Positions 1 to 10,084 of a stretch of 25,644 bases of DNA are shown here, piece after piece (positions within the stretch are counted from its first letter, which is position 1; each line of letters begins with the position of its first letter). The notes under the pieces are model-generated. The model was not told the DNA's origin and did not search any database. It saw only the letters and a program-made list of their open reading frames with translations. Origin of the DNA: Phoronis ovalis (taxonomy: Eukaryota > Phoronida > Phoronidae); the NCBI GenBank assembly GCA_028565635.1, contig JAOXYB010110269.1, positions 5,001 through 30,644 of the forward strand. Direction: 5' to 3'. A program made the translations under genes and the position numbers.

Positions 1-390
1 GGATACTTGGATTTCAGATTTCCTTTTTCTCGAAAAAAAGATACTCAAAACCATGGTTGCTCTAATCTCTTTGCTAAAGTTAAAGACCAGATAAAAAGAT
101 TCCAAAAAGCGTATGAATAATGAGCTCATAAGATCCCAAAAAGGATGTGATTTTTGCACGCATGTCCCAAAAAGTGGCTAATTCGACCCTTCATAACGAA
201 CATGGGTGCCCTACTATTCCCACAAATTAGACAATGGTATAAGGTGTGCCTTTAATTTGTGACGTTGGACATACATCTGAATTATCGCTGTGCATGCATA
301 TGTACAATAAGCATACCTACGCATTCCTACAGTGTGATACAAGATAAGAATTCAACTTATTGTTGAGGCACATGATGGATTACAAACATT
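1..390. other. 5' flank of the small coiled-coil gene
   Basis: No exon is seen. The element 'cccaaaaag' or a close variant occurs three times, at about 97, 131 and 162, roughly 31-34 bp apart, which hints at the end of a degenerate tandem array. A perfect 9-bp inverted repeat (221-229 with 253-261) lies upstream of the TATA box and could form a hairpin. Whether either has a promoter role is unknown. Confidence 0.35.
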
Positions 391-399
391 TATATAAAG
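391..399 (+). promoter_or_regulatory. TATA box of the five-exon gene
   Basis: TATATAAAG is a full match to the TATA consensus. Transcription would start near 420-425, giving a 5' leader of about 40 nt before the ATG at 464. The same 9-mer occurs upstream of the forkhead gene at 8054. The position relative to an independently inferred ATG supports the call; the start site itself is not visible. Confidence 0.55.
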
Positions 400-463
400 G
401 CCTATACGTATACACATGTGTGTGTATTTGTAGTTTGTTGACTATCTCCAAGAGTCAAGTCTC

Positions 464-3400
464 ATGATTGAGGTCTGGGGTCATCAGGAAGACAAAAGAC
501 CGGATTCGGCAACAATGTCGAGAACACGCACTTCACTCGTAAGCAGATATTTTCATTATCTTGAATCTTTCCTTTTTTCTGAATCTTAAACTTAAAACTA
601 ACCTGTTGGCAGTGGAACATGGGTACCATAAGTGAGTTGGTGAATCTTTCAGAAAAATGTTTTATATCAATAAGAAGTGATTAAGATGTTTTAAAATAGG
701 TCATTCTGTGCTCTAAAAGTCGCAAGAAACAAAATTCTTAATAATTGATAGAAAGTTCAAAAATGACATTGAAAAATCGTTTATAGGACAAGTACAAGTC
801 ATAGAAGTCAATAATAGCAATCATTTTCCTTGCTAACTGGTATTTTTTTAATACATTTAAACATGTCTGAAAACTATACGTTCAAATGTACCGTATAAAA
901 AACGAATTTCTCTTCTTTAGGGTGCAGATAACAGAAAATTAATAATGGAGTTGAACCAATGGAGACTGAAGGCTGAAAAATATGAAGATGCCTTAGTAAG
1001 TTCATGTAATACTATTTTCAAAAATATCATTACGCTACAAAGATAATAAACTCCAGAGCAAACCTATTTTTTTTGCATGAGTATTGAATTCAAAAACATG
1101 ACTTTGGATTTTGATTTTACAGTAAAACTTTAAAAAAGGTTTATTTGTTGTTTACGACTTATATTTTATAATGTGATCAGTGATTGGGTGCGAAGATAAA
1201 AAAATTTGAACCCCTTTGGCCAGTGTGGGGATCGAACCCGCGACCTTGGCGTTATTAGCACCACGCTCTAACCAACTGAGCTAACCGGCCTGTGCTGTTC
1301 TTTTCAGAAACAGATTGAAGAGATAGTTAATCAGTCAGATAAAGGCACTGAGGTAACATTTTAAATTTAATGGATCTAATTTGTAAAGTCACCAGCAGGT
1401 TAATAGAATAATTATGATTGCAATTATATCTAACATTAGTCAACCAATAGGTGGCCTAGACTGTTCATAGTGTATTAATAAGTATTTTGCCTTTTTCTTT
1501 GGAACTCACCGTGGTGATTACTTTTACTTAAAATGTATGTAATTCTGCTCAAAATGACATAAAAAAGTTTATAGAATACCTTTGTCAAAAAATCATGTGT
1601 AAAAGTCTGCAAAGTACAGTGCTTGGTCCAGCTTCTACATTTACTCACTAGGTGGCCCACCATCCGATGCAAGTACACACACACACACACAAGTTGTTGC
1701 TTTATTTAGGTCATAGATCATTTAGGCAGAATGCTGCATTACAAAGCTAAACTTGCAAAAAAACAATTTGATGCAAATCGCTCTTAAACAGTATTTTCTA
1801 GAATGATAATTTTAAACAAATTTCCTGCAAAATGCTTATATTTTGTTACTTTCAGATTCCGAAAATCTCAAAAATTATCTACAAAGCTTTGCAAGATTAA
1901 AAAGACTTTTAAAACTATCACTGCAAGACACGTAGCTGTGCATATATTTATGGGAAATAAATGGAATATTTGTTTAACAGATCCGAAACGTGATACAGTC
2001 ATCTTACATTAGTTATTTTATGTTCATGACGTTTAATTGTGAAAACACTGGTAACAGTTTGTTTATGGGTTCTTTGGTATTTACATATACCTTAAATTTT
2101 CAACAATTCATCACCTTGTCCAATGCATATGGTACTTATATATGTATCGCATTTTAAAAAAATGTATTATAATTAGTATCTGACTTATTTTATCAATATT
2201 TTTCAAACTTGTGTTGTCCAGCACCAGTACACGATGAAAAAAAATATCTGCCATATTTGTTGAACTTTATCTTCAATGCATTTGGAGTGACTACTTTGAG
2301 TAATACAGTCTAACACGAAACCTCTGACTAGGTGAGTTACTTTTGCCCGACCCTAAAAATGGTGCTCTATCGAGATTACATTTTTAAAGTGTGAAGTGTG
2401 AAATATTATAAGAAATGTTGTGTAGACATTTTGCACAAAAAGATAATTAAATGACAAAACACAGGTTGCTAGTATGTCATCAGAAGCGCAACCGACAAAT
2501 GAAGGTAAGAATTAAAATATAGTTGTGAATATCAAACAAAATTATAATATGTTCGAATATATCAAACCAATAATATGACATAAGGTCACAATTGATGTAG
2601 CCGCAGCTGTGACGCAGAGGCTGTCCGTGTCAAAACCGTAAATTTATGATTTTTTCTTTTTTCCTCCTTGGCTTTGGCTTTTTTGTTTGAAAGGGAAATC
2701 ACTGTACAAGAGATTGAAACTAATATTTGCCTTTTAAAGTAAGATAAACCAAAATTTGATAGGAGTATTTGAGCTAGGGCAAGTTATTAGGTTGCATTTT
2801 TCCGGGGGTAGTCTCCATAGTGGAATAGCAAAATATTTTGGTGGTCATGCCTGCACGAAAAATTAACTGGGAGTAGGATACATAATAATCTTTAGTTCTT
2901 AACAGATAATTTTCTTCGCGCAATGTTTGGGAAATTTTTATAATGATTTAAGTTACATGAAATTACTATAGAAGTGGATGTCAATTGTGTCCTTATACCA
3001 TATGTAATGTAGTGCTATGCTATTATATAAGAATACTAGTTATAAATGTAATTAAACATATTATGCAAAAAGATATATAATGGGTAAATACAAACACATA
3101 TAAATAAACTTCAAATAAACTCTCGACACAATTTGCACCAATGAAAAGGTGGCAACGAATCATGGTCATAACACACCTACCTCTACACGTTTTTTTCAAA
3201 TTTCAACTTAAATGACAAGCTCGTCCATTAACACACCATTCGTAATCCATCTATAAACATGTATAACGCACAGTGCTGTACTCTGACGGGATGGATGGTG
3301 CCGCTCAAACTCAGAACATCCAACCATTTCTAAGAATTTTGTTCTTCAAAATGAACCCATTTATAGGGTTATCACTAGAAAAAGGAACTCGTTTCTAGGG

Positions 3401-6379
3401 TTTTCGTTTAGAAAAGACCATCTCTAGTTTTTTTTTCTTCAAATATAGGGACGTTTCTACGAAAAGTTAACCCGTTTTTAAAGTTTTCTTAGTGAAAAAA
3501 TTACCCAATTGAGCGGCATATCCTTATACTATCCAACATATAAGATAGTACTCCGGCGTACTCGTAAATGTAATTAAAATAAACGGACAACTAGTATTAG
3601 ATAATATGGGATGATTTATTGTATAATAAAAATATATCTGTCACCCAGACCACATAATTGCTGAAGATTACTGTTGAAAAAGACAGAATTAACTAAACCC
3701 GGGTGGTCATTTCTTTTAAATTAACTAAACTCGTATGTCATCACGATAAAATGTTCGTGTACTTCTTTTGTATAATTTTAAGTTTTTCCCACGAAAATAG
3801 ATATGTTTAAACTTAAATAAAAAAGGAACGTCACCTATTTTCTAGTTTTTTTGCGTAATTATTAATGTAACTGAATACTGATATTTGAATATGAAATTTA
3901 AAAAAAATGCATTTAAAACAGTCAAGAGAGAAGACAACTGACGTACTTTTGCGGACACTGACAGAATACATCGAAAATGAAAAAAAATAATTTTTGTCTC
4001 ACGAATTTTAATAAATTGAGAAAAAGCGAGAATATGCATGATTTTTTAAGTAGCAATAGTTTTTAATGGCAGCGCGTATTCAAGATAAAAGTAACATCGT
4101 TTAAGTAAACAGACTATACTGTTTCTCCACTTGTACAATATTACGTACTATGGTTATTAGAATCAATGTAAGATAACATAATGTGACGCATGGAGGCGAG
4201 TTGCGTCATACCTTAATTAATGCCAATACAATGAAGTGATCGAACGGATTCTGGTCATGATCTCTTGTCTATTTTGAATAATGGAATATCTACTTTTTTA
4301 TCAAATGTGTACTGATGTTGGATATTGAAGGACTATGATTTGTATGCCAATGTTGAATAACGGCAATACATTTTTATCACGTGTCCACATTTTGGATGAT
4401 GGCAAATTTTTTTTATTAAATGCGATCTGATTCTAGACTTTAGATACACAGATGTGTATATATGTTTCAACCTATGTTTTAGAAATTAAATAGAAGAGAT
4501 AGACATCTAATATTTTAAAAAAGTTATTACTCTAAACTTAACAAATCCTGAGGTTATAGAATGAATTTTTCATAAGATCTGATAAAAGCCATTTTTGGGG
4601 GGAAAATGTGCTTTTTTTAATTTTCAAAAAAACAGTCTTTGTATAAATGGTCGCAGCGTCGCAGTGACTCTTAAACAAAGCAAAATTTTGAAAAATTGAG
4701 ATAATATTTTGTAGATCTATATATAGAGATAATTTTTTTCCAAGTTTCAATTGCGCAAAAAGATGAATTCTATTTTAAGCTGACTTTTTCAAAAAACCAT
4801 AATTAGAAAATGTTAGTAAACAATGATGTAATTCAATTCAAAACCAATATTGAAGAAAAACAAAAATTGTATAAAATACTCGTTTATAGACATTCTCAGA
4901 CGTGGTTCTATTGTACTGTATCATTGTATAAATTTCGTGATTTTATTATCATTTAAATATAGCTATCTTAAAGTTTGTGCTATTAGTACATGAGTTTCAT
5001 TAATTTCTCGTTTAGGTAAGGTGCGATATAAGCATTATTTAGATATAGCAGCTAGTAAGCGCCTACTGTGAGTGAATACACATTTTTCTCATCCTTTTTG
5101 TATCTCAGATAAACAAGCGACAAGTTAAAATTAGCACTCTGGAACGATAAGTGTGTATACTACAAACACAACAGTGATAAGTCCCGGGTTAAGGCATTTA
5201 ACGTACATAGTATGACTGACCAGTAACCCAGGCATCCGTAAAAACAATATATAACTAATTTGAGAATAATACATTTTAATTTATCTGCTATAGTAAGTGG
5301 GGGCAATTCGATTCTCTTAATGGGCTATAGTCGATTAATTTATATGCACCTGAAGATAAAACAATACCCCCATAGATGCTTTTAATCCCAGCACTCACTG
5401 ACTCCGCCAAGTTTATAATCTAGCTTACACAAGCCAATTTATCTATTTTAAAATTTAGAATCATAATTGGCTATTATTACACTGTAACTATTTTGTTTCA
5501 ATATTGATGCGAAACAAAGAAAGGCTGCTTGCGTTTTAAATATGGGCACCAATTTCATATTTTGTAACTCCGTTCATTTTTTTTAAAAATCATGAAAATG
5601 CTAGTCTGTATTTACTTGCACAACTTGCTTTTTAATTTTAATTAAAGTGAATATTCTACTTTGATTTTAGTAATTAACAATAATTAACAATACATTTCAA
5701 AATAATAATACGTAATCTACAATTTATCCGAGTCGTCAACAGTGGCAATTTTAAATTATTTCAAAAATGAAAATTTAAATAAACGCTAACAAGCTAGTAT
5801 CTATATTGTTTAAGATTTATATTAATTTTGAATGGGAAAAATGTTCACACTTTTCTCAATAATCTAAAAGGATTACCATTTGTGTTAATTTTTGAGCCTC
5901 TAATCTGCGTTTAATTCCTTTACACGACAGCCTATGCTAATGTCTCCCGGCACTGCAGTTGGATGATCCACTTGAAAGGATTGAACTTGGCGCCATCCAA
6001 GTGTTACTCAAGCAAAGAATTTGTTGTAAGAATGTACAATTGCAGTGTGTTTGTACAAATCTACACAAAATAAAACAATATTTGAATTAGTAAAAACTGA
6101 CTTTGAAAGAACCTGATATTAGTACTTTGATTAGAAACCGTGGCAAATCTACTAATCGCCAATGCAATATTTAATAGTATTCGATCACTTTAAAAGTCAA
6201 GCCGGGTTTAGGAGAAGGAGTGACATGACCTCGAGGATCATTCCTAGGTGGATAAATTCCAAATAGTAATGGAACGCCGCCCGAATACCTCTCCCACAAA
6301 TTATTTCTTCTCAGGCAGAGCAAGGTTCACTGTGAAAACCACAAAAAAGGTTTTCGTCCAAGAAGGCATCACTATCTAG
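464..6379 (+). CDS. 99-residue helical protein, five exons, family not recognised
   Basis: The exons are inferred from splice sites: 464-538, 921-995, 1308-1352, 2465-2504 and 6315-6379. Donors are gtaagc, gtaagt, gtaaca and gtaaga; acceptors are ctttag, tttcag, acacag and tctcag. Exon phases are 0, 0, 0 and 1, the total is exactly 300 nt, and exons 2 and 3 are open only in the frame used, which is the main evidence that the gene is real. An in-frame TAG at 431-433 precedes the first ATG (464); a second in-frame ATG at 515 has A at -3 and could be the start instead. Residues 28-59 form a charged, probably coiled-coil helix. A 20-residue basic C-terminal tail contains RFTV at 82-85, which fits the RFxV docking motif of SPAK/OSR1 kinases, though so short a motif may be chance. 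There is no signal peptide or membrane segment, so a cytosolic or nuclear protein is likely. I do not recognise the family. Exon 4 could also read through its donor to a TAA at 2511-2513. Confidence 0.6.
539..920 (+). other. Intron 1 of the five-exon gene
   Basis: This 382-nt AT-rich intron runs from gtaagc to a pyrimidine-rich acceptor (ttctcttctttag). No other feature is seen in it. Confidence 0.55.
1198..1204 (-). terminator. Pol III terminator of the tRNA-Ile gene
   Basis: Seven A on the plus strand are a run of seven T on the minus strand, 13 nt past the 3' end of the tRNA. A T run of this length at this distance is a normal RNA polymerase III stop and argues that the tRNA gene is active rather than a relic. 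Confidence 0.75.
1217..1290 (-). tRNA. tRNA-Ile (anticodon AAU)
   Basis: The 74-nt cloverleaf is complete on the minus strand. It has a 7-bp acceptor stem (one G-U), a D arm with the A box TAGCTCAGTTGG, and an anticodon stem with loop CTAATAA giving anticodon AAU (34-36, plus-strand 1254-1256). The T loop TTCGATC carries the B box, and the discriminator base is A. One T-stem pair is a C-A mismatch, where animal tRNA-Ile normally pairs, so slight decay or a variant copy is possible. There is no intron. It lies antisense in intron 2 of the five-exon gene and stops 17 nt short of exon 3. A T7 terminator follows. It would decode AUU and AUC after A-to-I editing of base 34, as is usual for this tRNA. 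Confidence 0.95.
1675..1690. repeat. (AC)8 microsatellite
   Basis: Eight uninterrupted AC dinucleotides. The minus-strand ORF that crosses it is an artefact of the repeat. Confidence 0.9.
1856..1900 (+). CDS. Possible alternative last exon of the five-exon gene
   Basis: A strong acceptor (ttttgttactttcag) is followed by 14 codons and TAA, in the phase needed after exon 3. AATAAA follows at about 1955, inside the same intron. Used as a terminal exon it would replace the C-terminal tail with IPKISKIIYKALQD. The splice site and phase are seen; use is inferred. A cryptic site is an equally good explanation. Confidence 0.25.
   Translation: MPKISKIIYKALQD
2505..6314 (+). other. Intron 4 of the five-exon gene
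   Basis: This 3.8-kb intron starts with gtaaga and ends with a strong tract (attatttcttctcag). It contains the ~32-bp foldback element (3285-3522) and a GC-richer exon-like patch at 5959-6025, whose phase does not fit this gene. The remainder is AT-rich sequence in which I see no gene. Undetected in-phase exons remain possible. Confidence 0.45.
3295..3522. repeat. Foldback element built of degenerate ~32-bp repeats
   Basis: About six degenerate units begin near 3325, 3358, 3390, 3419, 3452 and 3473, so most steps are 29-33 bp and one is 21. Each is built on a core like cgtttctagggtttt, followed by an A-rich arm (tagaaaaga), so each unit carries inverted TTTCTA/TAGAAA arms. The block is bounded by perfect 10-bp inverted repeats, TGCCGCTCAA (3299-3308) and TTGAGCGGCA (3509-3518), extended outward by GGAT/ATCC with small gaps. 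No clear target duplication is seen. It resembles a small non-autonomous foldback or MITE-like element lying in intron 4; the class cannot be named. Confidence 0.6.
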
Positions 6380-6546
6380 TTCACTATCATTTGATCCTTC
6401 GTAATTTAGTGCAAACAAGCAGATTGTGACCATTAAGTGTACGTGTTCAATCCAATAGTTCTAACAACATGACGAGCAAACAGTCCACTTGAGCTGTTTA
6501 AAATACCCCACTTATAAACATGTAATCCAACGAAAATAGATTTTGT

Positions 6547-6552
6547 AATAAA
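6547..6552 (+). terminator. Poly(A) signal of the five-exon gene
   Basis: The first AATAAA after the inferred stop codon lies about 170 nt downstream. This gives a short, ordinary 3' UTR and supports 6315-6379 as the last exon. Confidence 0.45.
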
Positions 6553-6574
6553 AATATAATTAATTTTAATTTTT

Positions 6575-8050
6575 AAAAGTCAAACAAAATTGTAAGTATA
6601 CACCATTATCCAGCTAGATGGGACAATCTAGTAAGTATTTGATATTTCCAACAACATAGTGTTTTATACTATTAGTGTTAACGATTTACGACTTTGCTGC
6701 TGTTATGAAAAGAATACACACCAAAATTATAACTAATTTCAATCTTGAAAAATCAAATATTTATTTTAACGGTATACCATTCTTGAAAATGCGAGCAAAA
6801 TTTATAATTTCACCTGTACGTTCATTTTATTAATAATCTGATCACAAACATTTTGCAATTAATTAAATCTTTAAATATAAAAAGAATTTAATAAAGTCCA
6901 ACCAGCGAAAATCCATCTGGATAGGACTTACATTGCGAGAAATTTAAAAAGTACATAGAAAATTGAAAAAAAAGAAAATGCCACAATCTTTAATTAGCTT
7001 TTCGGTTATTATAGAACCGTCTTCAAAACCTGAAGAAAATTATTCTTATTGATATTCTGTAATAAGTGAAAACGTTAGTTATAGATCGTGGTATTTTCTA
7101 TCTATCCAATTTTTAAACTTAATATTTGAATTGTTCAAGTGCTTTTCTCTGAACAGTGTTACGGCGCAAAATAACTAAATTCTCATTTTTTCACACTTCC
7201 ATTTTCTCTCATGCACATCAGTTTAAAATTGACAAATATTGCACAAAACTATGATCCTAGAATTTAAATTTTCTCAGATGTAATGTTTTGTGTATTTTTT
7301 AATTGCAGCGTTTTAAGATAAAATTGTTCTGATCAATTGCGTAAAGTCCAAACTGCTCTCCATGGAAATAATTACACTTATAGCTACGATAATGGTGAAA
7401 ATATCTTTTTTAATTATCTGATTTATTGTTCAAATATGAGATACCACTGAATGTGCAATAAAATAACTTGTCGTCAACCATCTAATATTTTGTACAATAG
7501 CCATTTCCAGTACTAATAAGAAATATTTACATACAAAACATAAAATAAAAATCGAAAAAGACAAAAGTGAGGGAATATACTTTAGTTATACACTTTTTTA
7601 AAGAAAGCATCGAGATGAACAAACGAACATTTTAGAAGAAACTTAAGCAATACATTACAGTAAGTTTTGTGCTGTATAAAAATATTTAAAAAAGGTTTGT
7701 CACCTTTTTCAGTAATTATTTAATGGAATTTCTTTGCGTTTCCCCTTCTTTCTACTAATAAAAGTATGTTCTTCTTGGAGAACCGTTAAACAATATGTAG
7801 CCGTAATTAAACAATACACAGCAAAACAAAGTAAACCATATCTTGAACATCAGCAGTCTATAGAAAACCGATTACGGAATAAAACTAAGATTAACAGGAT
7901 TTCTTGGATAGGACATCAAAACTGTATACCTTTATAACTTGTAGACCACCCCTAGTAATTATCTCCAAGTTATCGTAAGATTTAGATTCGACAAGTTTTC
8001 AGTAGACTGATAAAACAAAAGGCTCCATCCAATTAGAACTTTGGTTACTA
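6575..8050. other. Intergenic DNA between the five-exon gene and foxQ2
   Basis: AT-rich DNA without a convincing exon on either strand. The 67-codon open frame at 7734-7937 has no ATG start and no good splice sites. The segment nearest 8050 probably contains promoter-proximal control sequence of the forkhead gene. Confidence 0.5.
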
Positions 8051-8053
8051 AAT

Positions 8054-8062
8054 TATATAAAG
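8054..8062 (+). promoter_or_regulatory. Candidate TATA box 1 of foxQ2
   Basis: TATATAAAG, identical to the TATA box of the upstream gene. A CCAAT pentamer sits at 8067-8071, just downstream, which is not its usual place. Use of this box would give a leader of roughly 350 nt containing an ATG at 8110, which opens only a tiny frame. Confidence 0.4.
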
Positions 8063-8122
8063 AAACACCAATCAGCGCTTATATACAAGCTGTTAAGAAG
8101 AGATTTTCTATGCGGACCTCAA

Positions 8123-8129
8123 TATAAAA
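8123..8129 (+). promoter_or_regulatory. Candidate TATA box 2 of foxQ2
   Basis: TATAAAA in the context ctcaatataaaaccattc. It would place the start near 8153 and give a leader of about 280 nt. That leader contains one five-codon upstream ORF (8324-8341). Which of the two boxes is used cannot be told from sequence. Confidence 0.4.
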
Positions 8130-8323
8130 CCATTCGGGGTTTTAGATTTAATTAGTGACCAACTGTTTTTGTGTTGGACACATTGTTTTGAGAAACAACT
8201 AGTGTATTTTTGCGTTTGTTGCATAAACTTATTTATTCCGAGTGAGAAGTTTGAAGAAACACTAGAAACAATTTATTTTATTGGAACGGAAGCTGAAAAA
8301 AACATTTGCATTAAGTTGTATAA

Positions 8324-8341
8324 ATGTTATATCCCAGCTAA
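8324..8341 (+). other. Short upstream ORF in the foxQ2 leader
   Basis: ATG plus four codons and TAA (MLYPS), 91 nt before the main ATG and in a different frame from it. If the leader is unspliced, this could reduce translation of the main frame. Confidence 0.3.
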
Positions 8342-8432
8342 TTATAGGTATTGCAAAGTTTATCAGAACGACTCGAACTCTGTTGTGAAGAAAAGCAAAA
8401 CATTTTCTATTAAACCCGGTAAAGAACATTTT

Positions 8433-9653
8433 ATGATGCAAAACGCGTGCTTTCAACCGCCATCAAATAATATCTATTTGCCAGTAGAGGCATATGAATA
8501 TCCGACAAGCGTTACGAAATATCCAACTTCTGTTTCGGAACTGGTTGCCAGCTACGGTGCGTTTAACAATGAGAGTATCAACACTTCGTTGGGGTGCTAT
8601 ACGGACTCAGCTTTGTATCGAACAACGTATGAAGCAGCTACACCACGAGTGTTGCCAAACTCCAGTACATCTTATTATAAAGTACAAATGACTTTGGCAC
8701 GAAAAGGACAACAAGAGTCTGGGGCAGATACAAATAATATCGAGAAAGATCATTCGCCTGAAAGCAATCTTACTTCTGCTACCGAGAGCCATCACAATGA
8801 AGCAGATACCGACGGTAATACCATACAGTCGCAGTTTGACGTTCAGATAAGCGTAGATAATGATGTCAAGTTAGAAATGACAAGTGACTCTGATTTTCAA
8901 CCTGATAGTAGTCAAATTACGTCGAATGAAGAAAAGGCGTTAGACAGCGTTACGTCACTGGAACCTGACAGCGAGAAAACAACGAATGACACTGCTAAAC
9001 CGCCATTGTCTTATATCGCTTTGATAGGTAAAGCGATTCTGGAATCCCAAGCCAAAAGATTAAGTCTTGGATCAATTTACAACTGGATTGAGAAAAATTA
9101 TCCGTTTTATCTAAATCGTGGCCAGGGGTGGCGAAACAGTGTTCGTCATAACCTATCACTGAATGATTGCTTCATCAAAGCAGGTAGATGCGAAGACGGC
9201 AAAGGAAATTACTGGAGCATCCATCCAGCAAATCTTCAAGATTTTATGAGAGGTGATTTTCGTCAACGACGTCGTTCACGCCGCCGTGGACGTAGACGTG
9301 AATGCGAATACGCCTTACCTTATGGCACAACTCCCGCATATTTCAATCCTCAGCCGCCACCACTAAGTCCGACGTATAACTCGACTCTGAATCCAATATA
9401 TTCACCTTACACTGAAGCCGAGAGACGTGCGTACCGTTTGGATGATGTTTTGATCAAACAGAACATGAGCAATCCTTTTATGAAATGGTATGGACAAAGT
9501 AACAATGGTGGGTACTCTCCTCCCAATACGACTAATAATTACGATATGTATAGTGGCTATAACAACAATAGCTGCACACAGTGGCAGAGTTATGACTATA
9601 ACAATTCACAGAATTATCCGTTTTCATCTTCGTTTACCAGATATGTGAAATAA
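8433..9653 (+). CDS. foxQ2: Forkhead transcription factor, FoxQ2 type
   Basis: This intronless 406-residue nuclear protein binds DNA through a forkhead (winged-helix) domain at residues 189-285. The domain begins KPPLSYIALIGKAILE, carries the recognition helix WRNSVRHNLSLNDCF (233-247), and continues GKGNYWSIHP and DFMRGDFRQRR. The DCFIKAGR, GKGNYW-IHPAN and GDFR signature followed by an Arg-rich wing (277-289) is characteristic of FoxQ2 rather than FoxC, D or Q1. In other animals FoxQ2 patterns the anterior or aboral ectoderm. The N-terminal 188 residues are Ser/Thr/Asp-rich and probably disordered. The C-terminus is rich in Tyr, Asn and Pro and holds an EH1-like YRLDDVL (334-340). I chose the ATG at 8433 because the frame is open back to 8169 but has no ATG there; the next ATG, at 8436, has the better A at -3. 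A spliced upstream start remains possible. The forkhead assignment is certain; the FoxQ2 class is very likely. Confidence 0.93.
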   Translation: MMQNACFQPPSNNIYLPVEAYEYPTSVTKYPTSVSELVASYGAFNNESINTSLGCYTDSALYRTTYEAATPRVLPNSSTSYYKVQMTLARKGQQESGADTNNIEKDHSPESNLTSATESHHNEADTDGNTIQSQFDVQISVDNDVKLEMTSDSDFQPDSSQITSNEEKALDSVTSLEPDSEKTTNDTAKPPLSYIALIGKAILESQAKRLSLGSIYNWIEKNYPFYLNRGQGWRNSVRHNLSLNDCFIKAGRCEDGKGNYWSIHPANLQDFMRGDFRQRRRSRRRGRRRECEYALPYGTTPAYFNPQPPPLSPTYNSTLNPIYSPYTEAERRAYRLDDVLIKQNMSNPFMKWYGQSNNGGYSPPNTTNNYDMYSGYNNNSCTQWQSYDYNNSQNYPFSSSFTRYVK

Positions 9654-10015
9654 TTTTTTACTGAAAACTGCATATTTTCTAGAAGTCAAACTATTGACTT
9701 CGTGTTAACAAGGTTACGTATATTTTTAAAAAGGTATGAAAAAAATATTGTTAGTATTATTTTTATAAATTATTCTTTGTTAGCAAACAATAATTTTATA
9801 TATAATTTTTTTCCCATTTGAAAATTGCTCTAGATGAAAAGGGGCCGGTACTTGTGCAATTTCTAAAGTATACTAGTGTTAGTGGTGTATGTGGCTCATT
9901 TAAAAATTTGTGTTAACCTTTTCAAGATAACAAATTTTCAGATTATTATTTCGAAATGAATAGGAATTGTAGTTTTTCAAAACTTTAATTGTTTCAAACA
10001 TTTGTTGCTTTGTAT

Positions 10016-10084
10016 AATAAATGTGTTTTTGAAAAGTGTACAATCCAATTTCGTGTATTTACAATTATTTTTAATTCTAATAAA
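10016..10084 (+). terminator. Poly(A) signals of foxQ2
   Basis: AATAAA at 10016-10021 and again at 10079-10084, with GT-rich sequence (atgtgttttt, tcgtgtattt) after the first. They imply a 3' UTR of about 0.4 kb. Confidence 0.6.

Larger units (their letters stand above)
1353..2464 (+). other. Intron 3 of the five-exon gene
   Basis: This 1,112-nt intron is AT-rich. It holds an (AC)8 run (1675-1690) and a second strong 3' splice site with a short in-frame exon (1856-1900), described separately. Two sites resembling the CTCF core lie at about 1447 and 1647. Nothing else is seen. Confidence 0.5.

Noticed and set aside
1475-1690. 71-codon minus-strand frame
   Set aside because: Starts in the AC microsatellite and has no protein-like features.
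2607-2637. 31-nt exon-like sequence after ccgcag in intron 4, in phase with exon 4
   Set aside because: The acceptor has no pyrimidine tract, and including it breaks the good phase match between exon 4 and the exon at 6315.
5959-6025. GC-richer 67-nt stretch between an actgcag acceptor and a gtaaga donor
   Set aside because: It is open in two frames, but the phase left by exon 4 gives an immediate TGA, so it cannot belong to the five-exon gene; no other partner exon was found.
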